Below, one piece after another: positions 24,083 through 32,196 of a stretch of DNA of 34,106 bases. Within the stretch, counting starts at the first letter, position 1; every line of letters begins with the position of its first letter. The notes under the pieces were generated by a model, which was not told the DNA's origin, ran no database searches, and saw nothing but the letters and a program-made list of their open reading frames with translations. The DNA is from Candidatus Ozemibacteraceae bacterium (GTDB lineage Bacteria > Muiribacteriota > Ozemobacteria > Ozemobacterales > Ozemobacteraceae), in the NCBI GenBank assembly GCA_937998695.1, contig CALLCO010000250.1, positions 1 through 34,106 of the forward strand, given 5' to 3'. The position numbers were made by a program, and so were the translations under genes.

Positions 24083-25972
24083 ATGATGTCCGGACGCTTT
24101 CCCGCCCTGGCCGCAGCGGGCCGGATCGACTGGCAGCAGGGGGCGCCCGGGGAATTCGACGCCATCATCGTCACCGGTGATGCGTATGTCGATCATCACG
24201 CCTTTCCGGCGGCGGTGGTGGGGCGATGCCTGGAAAATCTCGGCCTGCGGGTGGCGGTCATCGCCCAGCCGCGCTGGGACAGTCCGGCCGATGTCGCGGT
24301 GTTCGGGGCCCCGCGTCTGTTCTTCGGGGTGTCGGCGGGGGCCATGGACAGCATGGTGGCCAACTTCACCTCGCTCAAGCTGCCGCGCCGGACCGACCGG
24401 TTGTCGCCGGGTGGGCGGGCGGGGTGGCGGCCCAAGCGGGCGGTGCAGGTCTACGTGCAACGCCTGCGCGAGGCCTTCCCCGACTCGCCCATCGTGGTGG
24501 GGGGCATCGAGGCGTCCTTGCGCCGGTTCGCCCACTACGATTTCTGGGAAGACCGGATCCGGGATGCGCTCTTGATCGATGCCCCCGCCGACCTGCTGGT
24601 CTACGGCATGGCGGAAGGCGTGCTGCCCCGCGTGGTCGAGTGGCTGAAGGCCGCCGCCGGCTCCCGCCGGGCCTTGCGGCCCGCCGCGCTGCCGCAATGC
24701 TGTCTGAGGGTCAAGCCAGGAACCTGGCGCGATCTCGTGGGGGAGGGGGTCCGCGTCCTGCCGACCGCCGAGGAGATCCGGCGCGAACCGCGCCGGCTGC
24801 TCGACCTGGCGGTGCTCCTCGATACGGCGGTGCGGCCCGGCGCCCCGGTCCTGGTGCAGCCGCATCCCAAGGGTGACATCGTGTGCTTCCCACCCGCCGC
24901 CGAAACGGCGGTGGCCGAGATCACCGCCTTCGACCGGCTGGAATTCACCCGTCGGGCTCACCCCTTGTATGACGAGCCCATCCCAGGGCTCGAACCGGTG
25001 CAGTTTTCGGTCGTCTCGCACCGGGGGTGCCTGGGCGGCTGCACCTTCTGCGCCCTGGCCCTGCACCAGGGGCGCCGGATTCGCTCGCGCTCCGCCGCGG
25101 CCATCCTGGCCGAGATCGCGCGCTTTCCCGAGCATCCCGATTTTCGGGGAACCGTGCCCGACCTGGGCGGCCCGTCCGTCAACATGTACGGCTGGGATCC
25201 ACCGGGCGAGGGGGAAGGCTCCATCCACATCGGAGCGCCTACCGCGGCAAGCCCCGGGGATGGCTGCCCGCTCGAATCGCTGCCGAACAGCGCTTGGACC
25301 GCCGAGGCGGTTTGGGACAAGCAGCGCGGCCAGGAGGGAACCGTGGGGTGGCCGACGCCGGCGGACCAAGGATGCCCAGGTTCCGGGCCTGGATCGGGTG
25401 CCCCCGCCCCCGGCCCGCCCTTCGGCCCCGCGGCGGGATTGCGCCCGCTGGCGGCGGTGTTGGCCCAGGCCCGGGCGCTGCCGGGCATCCGGCATGTCTT
25501 CCTGGGATCGGGCCTGCGCTACGATCTGATCCGGCCCGCGGATCGGCCCGCCCTGCTCGACCTCCTGCGGTACCATGTGTCGGGGCAGTTGAAAGTGGCC
25601 CCGGAGCACCTCGACCCCACGGTGTTGCAGTTGATGCGAAAGGGGCCGGACGCGGATTTCGGCGCGTTTGTCGAATGGTTCCGGCAGGCTTGCCGCGAAG
25701 TGGGACGGGACCTCTACCTGGTGCCGTATTTCATGACCGCCTTCCCCGGCTCGGGGGATCGCGACCGGGTGATCGCCGCGTTCGTCCGGCGCTTCCGGGT
25801 CGCCCACGAACAGATCCAGGAGTTCACCCCGACCCCGGGCACGATCGCCAGCGCCATGTACTGGACCGGCCTGGACCTGCGCGGCCGGCCCATCGACGTG
25901 GCCCGCACCGGCTCCGACCGTCGGGCGGGGCGGCGTCGCATCCAGCCAGCGGGAAGAGGTGGGCGGCGGTGA
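24083..25972 (+). CDS. ygiQ: YgiQ-family radical SAM protein with a degenerate cysteine insert
   Basis: About 629 residues from the ATG pair at 24083; a GTG at 23921 is possible but the extra 54 residues look non-coding, and neither start has a clear ribosome site. N-terminal YgiQ domain: 'DAIIVTGDAYVDHHAF', 'APRLFFGVSAGAMDSMVANF' and 'GGIEASLRRFAHYDFWEDRI'. The radical SAM site is 'SHRGCLGGCTFC' (CxxxCxxC). The family usually has a second Cys set after 'GGPTANMYG' (CxxxSCLFPxxCPN type); here 'GGPSVNMYGWDPPGEGEG' leads into a proline/glycine-rich stretch with only scattered Cys, so that cluster is probably lost. The strand 'GIRHVFLGSGLRYDL' and 'GQLKVAPEHLDPTVLQLMRKG' then resume the family pattern, ending 'TPTPGTIASAMYWTGLD'. 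Substrate unknown. The stop overlaps the next start (GTGA). Confidence 0.85.
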   Translation: MMSGRFPALAAAGRIDWQQGAPGEFDAIIVTGDAYVDHHAFPAAVVGRCLENLGLRVAVIAQPRWDSPADVAVFGAPRLFFGVSAGAMDSMVANFTSLKLPRRTDRLSPGGRAGWRPKRAVQVYVQRLREAFPDSPIVVGGIEASLRRFAHYDFWEDRIRDALLIDAPADLLVYGMAEGVLPRVVEWLKAAAGSRRALRPAALPQCCLRVKPGTWRDLVGEGVRVLPTAEEIRREPRRLLDLAVLLDTAVRPGAPVLVQPHPKGDIVCFPPAAETAVAEITAFDRLEFTRRAHPLYDEPIPGLEPVQFSVVSHRGCLGGCTFCALALHQGRRIRSRSAAAILAEIARFPEHPDFRGTVPDLGGPSVNMYGWDPPGEGEGSIHIGAPTAASPGDGCPLESLPNSAWTAEAVWDKQRGQEGTVGWPTPADQGCPGSGPGSGAPAPGPPFGPAAGLRPLAAVLAQARALPGIRHVFLGSGLRYDLIRPADRPALLDLLRYHVSGQLKVAPEHLDPTVLQLMRKGPDADFGAFVEWFRQACREVGRDLYLVPYFMTAFPGSGDRDRVIAAFVRRFRVAHEQIQEFTPTPGTIASAMYWTGLDLRGRPIDVARTGSDRRAGRRRIQPAGRGGRR

Positions 25973-26721
25973 AGGTGGTGCGAGAGGCGGGCGACCCCCG
26001 CTGGATGCCTTTCCTGCGGGCCCACGAGCTGGCCTTCAATGCCGAATTGCATCTGCATGCGACCGGACAACGCCGAGTGGAGTGCCTGCCCCCAGATGGC
26101 CCTGCGCACGGGGCGGGGTGGTTCCTGACCTGGGCCGACGCCGAGGCGGGGGAGTGGAACCTCGCCCACCCGTTCGGGCCGCCCGAGGCCTACCATGCCT
26201 TCCTGCCGCTCTTCCCCGCGAACTCCGAGTTCCACCTGTTGATTCCGCGGGCCGACCTGGCGACCTTCAGAGAGCTGCATCCCGTCCAGACGGCCGAAGA
26301 ACTGATCTGGCACGTCGACCCCGTCGCTCCAGACGACCTGCCCGATCCTCCGGGGTTGCCGCCCATTCCTGAGGGGTACGAGTTCCGGTCGGTCACCGAG
26401 GACCCTACCCTGTCCGTTCTTTCGGGAGAACCGGGAATCGTACCACGATCATACCTGATGAAGGACGAGACGATCGTGGCCCTGATCCGCGTGACTCATG
26501 TCACCCGGGGCACGGTCGAGATTTACATCGAGACGGTGGCGGGGCAACGTGACCGTGGACTGGCCACCGTGCTGTTGGGGCGGACGATGCAGGGATTCCG
26601 CCTGTCGGGGCGGCGTCTGGTCTATGTCACCAGCGCCGGCAATCTGGCCTCGCGCCGGGTGGCCCAGAAAGTGGGGCTGGTGACCTACCAGATCCTGGGG
26701 CGGTGCCCATTCCGAAGGTAG
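25969..26721 (+). CDS. GNAT-type acetyltransferase-like protein
   Basis: 250 residues from the GTG at 25969, which overlaps the YgiQ stop as GTGA and has GAGG six to ten bases upstream; the rest of the long track ORF upstream of it (25027-25968) is a shadow of ygiQ. The C-terminal half follows the GNAT fold: strands 'VALIRVTHV' and 'VEIYIETVAGQRDRGLATVLLGR', where 'QRDRGLA' occupies the acetyl-CoA pyrophosphate loop, then 'VYVTSAGNLASRRVAQKVGLVTY'. The first 100 residues ('MPFLRAHELAFNAELHLH') are a second, unrecognised domain that may mimic the GNAT fold. Substrate unknown; being coupled to ygiQ is the only functional hint. Confidence 0.75.
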   Translation: MKVVREAGDPRWMPFLRAHELAFNAELHLHATGQRRVECLPPDGPAHGAGWFLTWADAEAGEWNLAHPFGPPEAYHAFLPLFPANSEFHLLIPRADLATFRELHPVQTAEELIWHVDPVAPDDLPDPPGLPPIPEGYEFRSVTEDPTLSVLSGEPGIVPRSYLMKDETIVALIRVTHVTRGTVEIYIETVAGQRDRGLATVLLGRTMQGFRLSGRRLVYVTSAGNLASRRVAQKVGLVTYQILGRCPFRR

Positions 26722-26752
26722 ATCAAGACCCGATCGGACGGAGTCCCCGCCC

Positions 26753-26776
26753 GGCGGCGGGAGGATGTCCGCCGCC
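26753..26776 (+). terminator. GC-rich hairpin after the GNAT gene
   Basis: GGCGGCGG (26753-26760) and CCGCCGCC (26769-26776) form a perfect 8-bp stem with an eight-base loop, 32 bases after the GNAT stop. No T-run follows, so this may stabilise a 3' end or be a weak terminator rather than an intrinsic one. Confidence 0.35.
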
Positions 26777-26880
26777 GTGGACGGAAAGTGACCGGGGCAT
26801 TGGTCGAAGGCGGTCACTGTGGGCGAAGTCTTCCGGGGCATTTCTCAAAATGGGGGTATTTGTCCCGGATCCCGGGCCGA

Positions 26881-26910
26881 TTGACTTCCCCCCCCCGCGG
26901 GTCCTAGAAT
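26881..26910 (+). promoter_or_regulatory. Strong sigma-70 promoter of the mannose-1-P guanylyltransferase gene
   Basis: -35 TTGACT (26881-26886), 18-base C-rich spacer, -10 TAGAAT (26905-26910). The predicted leader is about 39 bases, containing AAAGGA about 10 bases before the ATG at 26956. Unlike the other promoters found here, it does not have TG before the -10. Confidence 0.75.
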
Positions 26911-26955
26911 GGCCGGGAGAAGATCCCACCCGGGCACGGAAAGGATGGACATGGC

Positions 26956-29469
26956 ATGAAGGCTGTCATCATGGCCGGCGGGTTTGGCACCCGCCTCCGA
27001 CCGATCACCTGCAACATTCCCAAACCGATGGTTCCCGTCGCGAACATTCCGATGATGGAGCACATCGTCAACCTGCTGAAGAAGTTCGGCATGACGGAGA
27101 TCCTGTCTATCCTCTATTTCCAACCTGAGGCCATCACCAAGTATTTTGGGAACGGTTCCGATTTCGGCGTCGAGATGGATTACGTCATGGCAACCGCCGA
27201 TTTCGGCACGGCGGGCAGCGTGAAAAACTCGGAAGCCAAGCTGAAGGATAGCCCCTTCATCATCATCTCGGGCGATGTGCTTACCGATTTCGATCTCGAA
27301 GCGGCGATTCGCTTCCATCAGGAACGGAAGGCGATGGCCACCATGGTGCTGACCCGGGTGGCCAACCCGCTCGAATACGGGGTCGTCATCACCGCCGAGG
27401 ACGGCCGGATCATCCGCTTCCTCGAGAAGCCCAGCTGGGGAGAAGTGTTTTCCGACACGATCAACACGGGCATCTACATCCTCCAGCCCGAGGTGCTGGC
27501 CCAGATTCCGCCGCAGACCGAGTTCGACTTCAGCAAGAACCTGTTCCCGCACATGCTGAAGGAGAAGATGCCGCTCTTCGGCTACATCGCTGAGGGCTAC
27601 TGGAAGGACATCGGCGATATCAACGAATACCGCCTGGCTCACCGCAACCTGCTCGACGGCACGGTGCAGATCCAGATCCCAGGGAACCGCCTGAACGTCA
27701 TCGGGCGCGACGTCTGGGTGGGGAACGACTCCAAGGTCGGGCCCAAGGTCAAGTTCAAGGGAGGGGTCATCATCGGCGCCAACTGCGAGATCGAAAACGG
27801 CGTCGAGCTCGAGAATTGCGTGCTGGGCGACGGGTGCGTGGTCCGCGCCGGAGCCCAGATCACCGATTCGATCCTGTGGGAACGTGTCCATGTCGGGGCC
27901 AAGGCCCAGCTCGAAGGTACCATCATCAGTTGGGACACCCAGATCAAGGACGGCGCGGTGCTCGAGAAGGGCACCGTGATCAGCGAGGAATGCCGGATCG
28001 GCGAGCGCGCCACGGTGCGCAGCAACGTCATGATCTGGCCCCGCAAGGTGGTCGAGGACGGCTCGACCGTCTTCACCAGCATGGTCTGGAGCGAAAAGTG
28101 GACGAAGAACCTGTTTACCGACCTCGGCATTTCGGGCCTCGGCAATCTCGAGATCACGCCGGAGTTCGCCTCGAAACTGGGCGCGGCCTTCGGCTCGATC
28201 ATGCCCAAGGGCAGCAGCATCAACACATCGCGCGACGGCAACAAGTTCTCGCGGGTCATCAACCGGGCGCTGATCTGCGGCCTGACCTCGGCCGGGGTCA
28301 ACGTGGCCGACTTGCGGGTGACGCCGGGGCCCCTGGCCCGATTCAAGCCCAACGCCTTCCACCGGGCGGGCGGAGTGCATGTCAAGTTGAGTGCCACCGA
28401 TCCCAACCAGGTCGAGATCAAGATCTTCGACGCCGAAGGCCGTGACCTGGCCCCCTCGCAAAAGAAATCGATCGAGCGCACGTTCAACCGGGAGGACTTC
28501 CGCCGGGCCTCGATGCAGGAGATCGGGGAGATCACCTTCCCGCCCCGCGTCCCCGAATACTATAGCGAGGAACTGCTGCGGCACGTCGATGTCGAGGTGA
28601 TCAAGGCCCGCGGGTTGAAGGTCGTCGTCGATTTCGCCTTCACCGGCGCCAGCAGCATCTTCTTCTCGTTCCTGGGCAAGCTGAACTGCGAGGTCATCTC
28701 GCTCAACGCCTACCAGGACGAGGTCAGGCTGCATCGGGTCCACGCCAACCTGAAGAGTTCACTCGACAAACTGGCCGCCACCGTGCGGTCGTTGAAGGCC
28801 GATGTCGGCCTGATGTTCGACGACGGCGCCGAACGGCTCTACGTGGTCGACGACCACGGGCGGGTGATCCTGGGTGAGGAAGCGCTCGTCACCTGGATCA
28901 AGCTGGTCCTGACCCTGCACCAGAACTGCCGGGTGGCGGTGCCCATCTCCACCACCCACCTGGTCGATCGGCTGGCCGAGAAGGCTGGCGCCACGGTGGT
29001 GCGCACCAAGACCGGCCACCGGGCCCTGATGAACGCCGCGGTCAACGACAAGGTCATCTTCGCCGCCGATGAGTGCGGCGGCCTGATCTTCCCCGAGTTC
29101 CAGCCGACGTTCGACGGCATCATGGGCGCCGTCAAACTGCTCGAGTATCTGGCCCGCTGCTCCAAACCCTTGTCGAAGCTGGCCGGGGAACTACCGCCCT
29201 TCTACTGTGCCTCCAAGCGCATTCCCTGCCCGTGGGAGAAAAAAGGCAAGGTCATGCGGCACGCCATGGAATTCGCCCGCGACAAGAAGACCATCCTGGT
29301 CGACGGGGTGAAGGTCCTCCTCTCCGAGGAGGAGTGGGTGCTGATTCTGCCCGATCCCGACCAGCCGTTCGTCAACGTCACGGTCGAGGCCGGCTCGGAA
29401 AAGCGTCTCGACACGTTGTTGCGCGAAACCGTGCAGAACGTCGAGACCTGGAAGGATCTCGCCGACTGA
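26956..29469 (+). CDS. Mannose-1-phosphate guanylyltransferase fused to a degenerate phosphomannomutase domain
   Basis: 837 residues in three parts. Residues 1-230 are a nucleotidyltransferase with 'MAGGFGTRLRPIT', 'IPKPMVPV', 'ISGDVLTDF' and 'FLEKPSW'. Residues about 245-375 are hexapeptide (left-handed beta-helix) repeats such as 'VIIGANCEIENGVELENCVLG'. Residues 380-837 follow the phosphoglucomutase/phosphomannomutase fold, but the phosphoserine loop 'TASHNP' is replaced by 'KLSATDPNQVEIKIFD' (about 476-491) and the metal loop reads 'FDDGAERL'. The same replacement is known in the 800-residue actinobacterial and delta-type guanylyltransferases, so here the third part is likely non-catalytic or regulatory. 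The reaction expected is GTP + mannose-1-P to GDP-mannose (or a related NDP-hexose), for cell-surface glycans; the exact nucleotide sugar is not certain. It has its own promoter. Confidence 0.88.
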   Translation: MKAVIMAGGFGTRLRPITCNIPKPMVPVANIPMMEHIVNLLKKFGMTEILSILYFQPEAITKYFGNGSDFGVEMDYVMATADFGTAGSVKNSEAKLKDSPFIIISGDVLTDFDLEAAIRFHQERKAMATMVLTRVANPLEYGVVITAEDGRIIRFLEKPSWGEVFSDTINTGIYILQPEVLAQIPPQTEFDFSKNLFPHMLKEKMPLFGYIAEGYWKDIGDINEYRLAHRNLLDGTVQIQIPGNRLNVIGRDVWVGNDSKVGPKVKFKGGVIIGANCEIENGVELENCVLGDGCVVRAGAQITDSILWERVHVGAKAQLEGTIISWDTQIKDGAVLEKGTVISEECRIGERATVRSNVMIWPRKVVEDGSTVFTSMVWSEKWTKNLFTDLGISGLGNLEITPEFASKLGAAFGSIMPKGSSINTSRDGNKFSRVINRALICGLTSAGVNVADLRVTPGPLARFKPNAFHRAGGVHVKLSATDPNQVEIKIFDAEGRDLAPSQKKSIERTFNREDFRRASMQEIGEITFPPRVPEYYSEELLRHVDVEVIKARGLKVVVDFAFTGASSIFFSFLGKLNCEVISLNAYQDEVRLHRVHANLKSSLDKLAATVRSLKADVGLMFDDGAERLYVVDDHGRVILGEEALVTWIKLVLTLHQNCRVAVPISTTHLVDRLAEKAGATVVRTKTGHRALMNAAVNDKVIFAADECGGLIFPEFQPTFDGIMGAVKLLEYLARCSKPLSKLAGELPPFYCASKRIPCPWEKKGKVMRHAMEFARDKKTILVDGVKVLLSEEEWVLILPDPDQPFVNVTVEAGSEKRLDTLLRETVQNVETWKDLAD

Positions 29470-29524
29470 TCCTCCCCAGAGAACTTGGCCGCCGTCCGCA
29501 CCACCCTTGGCCGGCGGTCACGCT

Positions 29525-29544
29525 GGCCGGGGTTGACCCCGGCC
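29525..29544. terminator. Bidirectional hairpin between convergent genes
   Basis: GGCCGGGG and CCCCGGCC form a perfect 8-bp stem with a TTGA loop, midway between the convergent stops at 29469 and 29552. Another weaker GCCGCCG/CGGCGGT pair lies just before it. There is no clear T-run, so a role in stopping transcription from both sides is inferred from position and stability. Confidence 0.5.
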
Positions 29545-29551
29545 GCCCTGG

Positions 29552-30118
29552 TCAGTTGCCAGGCTTCAGGGGGCCTTCGAGCTGCTGACGGAGCGTGTCG
29601 TACTGCAGCTTGGGGAAGGCCATGAACTCGAGCAGGTCGTCCGATTCGAACCGGATGAAGTTCAGTTGCCAGGGGCTGTCGGGTTTCGGCCGGTAGAACG
29701 AGAACTCCCACAGGACCGGCATCAGGTCGTGGAAGCTGAACCAGTAGACGATGACGTAGCGCTGGCTGGCTCCGAACCGGCGAAAACCGACGAATTCGCT
29801 CCCGGACAGGTTGCCTAGCTTGCCTTTCATGGCGGTGATCTTGTTGGCGAAACTGTCTTTCGCTTCCTGGCTGATGGGGAAGATGGCGAACAGGTCGCGG
29901 GCGGCCGATACGACGTCCTGCGTGGCCAGGTTGGCGAAGAAGGTTTCGAGGATGGGCTTGACCTGGTCGACGGGGGCGAAGGCTCCGGTTTCGAGGGGAC
30001 ACCCGGTGACCTCAGCCACGGCGGGTCGGGGGAGGGGCATGAGCAGAAAACTCAAGGCGAGCAAGGCCAAGGGTCCAACGAAGGCCGGGCGGGTGGAGCG
30101 AAAGGCAGGGCGGGTCAT
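29552..30118 (-). CDS. Small exported protein of unknown function
   Basis: 188 residues from the ATG at 30118, which overlaps the upstream amidohydrolase stop (ATGA); the track's longer ORF is shadow. Signal peptide 'FVGPLALLALSFLLMPLPRPAVA' with likely cleavage before 'EVTG'. The mature part begins with a helical 'VKPILETFFANLATQD' stretch and continues with strand-rich 'RFGASQRYVIVYWFSFHD' and 'SPWQLNFIRFES'. This pattern could fit an NTF2-like or cystatin-like fold, but I do not recognise the family. It is the last gene of the operon begun at 31996. Confidence 0.75.
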   Translation of the reverse strand: MTRPAFRSTRPAFVGPLALLALSFLLMPLPRPAVAEVTGCPLETGAFAPVDQVKPILETFFANLATQDVVSAARDLFAIFPISQEAKDSFANKITAMKGKLGNLSGSEFVGFRRFGASQRYVIVYWFSFHDLMPVLWEFSFYRPKPDSPWQLNFIRFESDDLLEFMAFPKLQYDTLRQQLEGPLKPGN

Positions 30119-31647
30119 GCGGGTTCCTCCTGGGAATGGTCTGTGGAGACCTCCTGCCCGCCGACGAAAACCCGGTCGACGCGAAGATCGCGCAGGCGGC
30201 TGGCGGGGACCTGGCAGGGGTCGCGGGACAGACAGACGAAATCGGCGATGTAGCCCGGCCGCAGATGACCGCGCAGGCGGTCCTCGCCGGCGAAGGCGTG
30301 GGGGGCGACGATGAAGGCGGCCAGTGCTTCGGACAGGTCGAGCCGTTCTTCGGGGGTGGGGTGGTTGACGAACCCATGAATGCCGAGGAACGGATCGAGC
30401 GGGGTGACCGGGCTGTCGGACCCGCCGGCGAGCGGCAGGCCGTGAGCCCGCAGAGTGCGGAAGGGGTTGGTGCGACGGGCCCGGTCGGGACCGAGTCGGC
30501 GGGCATACATGGCCGTGGGCCCCCCCCATAGCACCTCGAACGCGGGTTGGACGGCCAGCAGGGCTCCGGCCTCGGCCGCGCCAGCGATGGCGGCGGAGGT
30601 CGGCAGTTCGCAATGCTCGATGCGATTGCCGAGGGGGCGGGGGCCGTGCCGACGGCGGCCGGCCCGGTAGGCCGCGACCAGCCGGTCGATGGCCACGTCG
30701 CCGATGGCGTGCATGGCCAGCTGCAAACCCTGGTCGGCGCAGAGGGAGACGAGCCGTTCGAGATTGGCGTCGTCGCGGTAGACGACCCCGGCCGTGGCGG
30801 GATCATCGGCGTAGGGGGCCGCCAGGGCGGCGGTGCGCGACCCGAACGAGCCGTCGACCATCAGACAGCCGCCCAGGCGGGGCCAGCCGCGGCGTCTGGC
30901 CAGGCCGGGGTCGTCCGACTGGTGGTAGACCACCCCATGGAATCCGGGGCGGGCCAGGAAGTCGGCGACCAGCTCGACATCGTCGTTGGTGGCCGCCCAC
31001 CCGCCTTCGAGCGCGTGCACCGTGGTGATGCCGCGGGCCAGGCATCGCCGGCGGGCCAGTTCGAGGGCCCGTTCCTTCATGGGGCGGGGCAGGTCGCGCA
31101 TCAGGCGGCTGAACAACACGACGTAGTCATCGCGGTAGTAGTAGTCGTGGTGCAGGGCGGCGGGGGGATGGACCCGGCGGGCCCAGGCTACCGCCCTCGA
31201 ATTGGGGATGGCCGAATGCAGGTCGACGCGGGAGATCCAGACGGGGCGGTCGGCCACCGCCCGGTCGATCTCGGCGACGGTGGGCAGGCGCTTTTCCCGC
31301 AACATGGTCTCGTCGAGGTTCCAGGCCAGAAGCCATTCGTCAGGGCTGCGAACGGCATGGGCGCGCAAGCGGTCGAGCACCTCGTCGAGCGAGGTGGCGG
31401 CCTCGAGACGGCACCCGAGAAACGTCAGGCCGGTCTGCAGGAAATGGACGTGCGAATCGGCGAAGGCGGGCAGGACGACGGCGCCCCCCAGGTCGATGCG
31501 GGGCAGATCCTTCCAGGCGGTGTGCCCTTCGAGACCGAACCCGACCTGGGTGACCAGGTTGCCCGACACGACGAAGGAGTTGAACGCCGGTCGAGCGGGG
31601 TCGGGCAGATCGCGCCCCGAACAATGGTGGAACAGGCGGGTGCCCAT
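30115..31647 (-). CDS. YtcJ-type metal-dependent amidohydrolase
   Basis: 510 residues, typical for the Amidohydro_3/YtcJ family of the amidohydrolase superfamily. Metal-binding motifs in order: 'FADSHVHF' (His66, His68), 'VDGSFGSRTAAL', 'MHAIGDVAI' (His313), 'RIEHCEL' (His345) and 'AGGSDSPV' (Asp411); 'LRPGYIADFVCLSRDP' is the standard C-terminal beta-sandwich end. The family hydrolyses N-acyl, formamide or imide bonds; the substrate is not evident. No signal peptide is seen, so it is probably cytoplasmic. It starts 13 bases after the small membrane protein gene and overlaps the exported protein gene by ATGA. Confidence 0.9.
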   Translation of the reverse strand: MGTRLFHHCSGRDLPDPARPAFNSFVVSGNLVTQVGFGLEGHTAWKDLPRIDLGGAVVLPAFADSHVHFLQTGLTFLGCRLEAATSLDEVLDRLRAHAVRSPDEWLLAWNLDETMLREKRLPTVAEIDRAVADRPVWISRVDLHSAIPNSRAVAWARRVHPPAALHHDYYYRDDYVVLFSRLMRDLPRPMKERALELARRRCLARGITTVHALEGGWAATNDDVELVADFLARPGFHGVVYHQSDDPGLARRRGWPRLGGCLMVDGSFGSRTAALAAPYADDPATAGVVYRDDANLERLVSLCADQGLQLAMHAIGDVAIDRLVAAYRAGRRRHGPRPLGNRIEHCELPTSAAIAGAAEAGALLAVQPAFEVLWGGPTAMYARRLGPDRARRTNPFRTLRAHGLPLAGGSDSPVTPLDPFLGIHGFVNHPTPEERLDLSEALAAFIVAPHAFAGEDRLRGHLRPGYIADFVCLSRDPCQVPASRLRDLRVDRVFVGGQEVSTDHSQEEPA

Positions 31648-31660
31648 GGCCGGCTCGGCG

Positions 31661-31996
31661 TCAGAAGAAGAGCGAGTCGTACCAACGCTTGGTGGTCACG
31701 GCCGACTCCACACCCCACCGGAGAGGTGGCAGGAGGATGGCGCCCAGGAGGCCGAGGAGGCGGGACAGCCGGGTGAGGCGCAGAACCCAGAACAACAGAC
31801 AGAAGGCGGCCGCACTGCCGGCGCCCAGGCTGGCGTACAACACCCACAGGCCATGTTTCTCGCAGGGGCGGCAGGCCGGATCGAGCGGGCAGGGTTCGAC
31901 CCGGTTCCCCAGCAACCGGCAGAGAATCTGGGCGGGAAACCGCCGCGCCGCTGGCCGGACAGCGCACGTGCGATTCAGTTCGCGCAAGGGCACCAT
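31661..31996 (-). CDS. Small cysteine-containing membrane protein
   Basis: 111 residues from the ATG at 31996; the track's 32152 start adds sequence with no support. No Shine-Dalgarno sequence precedes the ATG; instead TGG-TATAGT ends exactly six bases upstream, which suggests a leaderless transcript. Cys residues include 'CRLLGNRVEPCPLDPACRPCEKHG', and the later half has two hydrophobic helices ('GLWVLYASLGAGSAAAFCLLFW', 'LSRLLGLLGAILL'). The clustered Cys (CxxxxxCxxC) could bind metal or be redox-active. I do not recognise a family. It heads a three-gene operon with the amidohydrolase and an exported protein. Confidence 0.65.
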   Translation of the reverse strand: MVPLRELNRTCAVRPAARRFPAQILCRLLGNRVEPCPLDPACRPCEKHGLWVLYASLGAGSAAAFCLLFWVLRLTRLSRLLGLLGAILLPPLRWGVESAVTTKRWYDSLFF

Positions 31997-32002
31997 GCTG
32001 TC

Positions 32003-32011
32003 ACTATACCA
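32003..32011 (-). promoter_or_regulatory. Extended -10 for a leaderless transcript
   Basis: Read on the minus strand: TGG TATAGT, with the hexamer at 32008-32003 and the ATG A at 31996 exactly where a transcription start would fall (six bases between). The -35 is weak (TTTTCC at 17 bases). Confidence 0.55.
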
Positions 32012-32136
32012 GACTTCCCGACCCAGGAAAAGAGACGGCATTTCTGGCCCCTGCCACCCGCTGACTGCCCGCCAAGCCTCCTTAAACCCGCAGCCGAGAG
32101 TGCCGGAGATCTCACCTTTCCCCTGGGGCTGCGGTG

Positions 32137-32145
32137 TGGTAGAAT
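32137..32145 (+). promoter_or_regulatory. Extended -10 promoter of the nitrilase/CoA-transferase pair
   Basis: TGG followed by TAGAAT (32140-32145). The -35 is poor. It is divergent from the leaderless promoter at 32003-32011, 126 bases away. The leader would be about 45 bases and contains GGAGG 7-8 bases before the ATG at 32197. Confidence 0.5.
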
Positions 32146-32196
32146 ATCCCAATCCAATCTCCTGTCCTGGTCCTGATTCCGAAACGGAGGGACGAG

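Noticed and set aside
25027-25968. The first part of the 564-residue ORF as a separate gene
   Set aside because: It overlaps the ygiQ gene in another frame and has no domain; only the part after the GTG at 25969 looks like a protein family.
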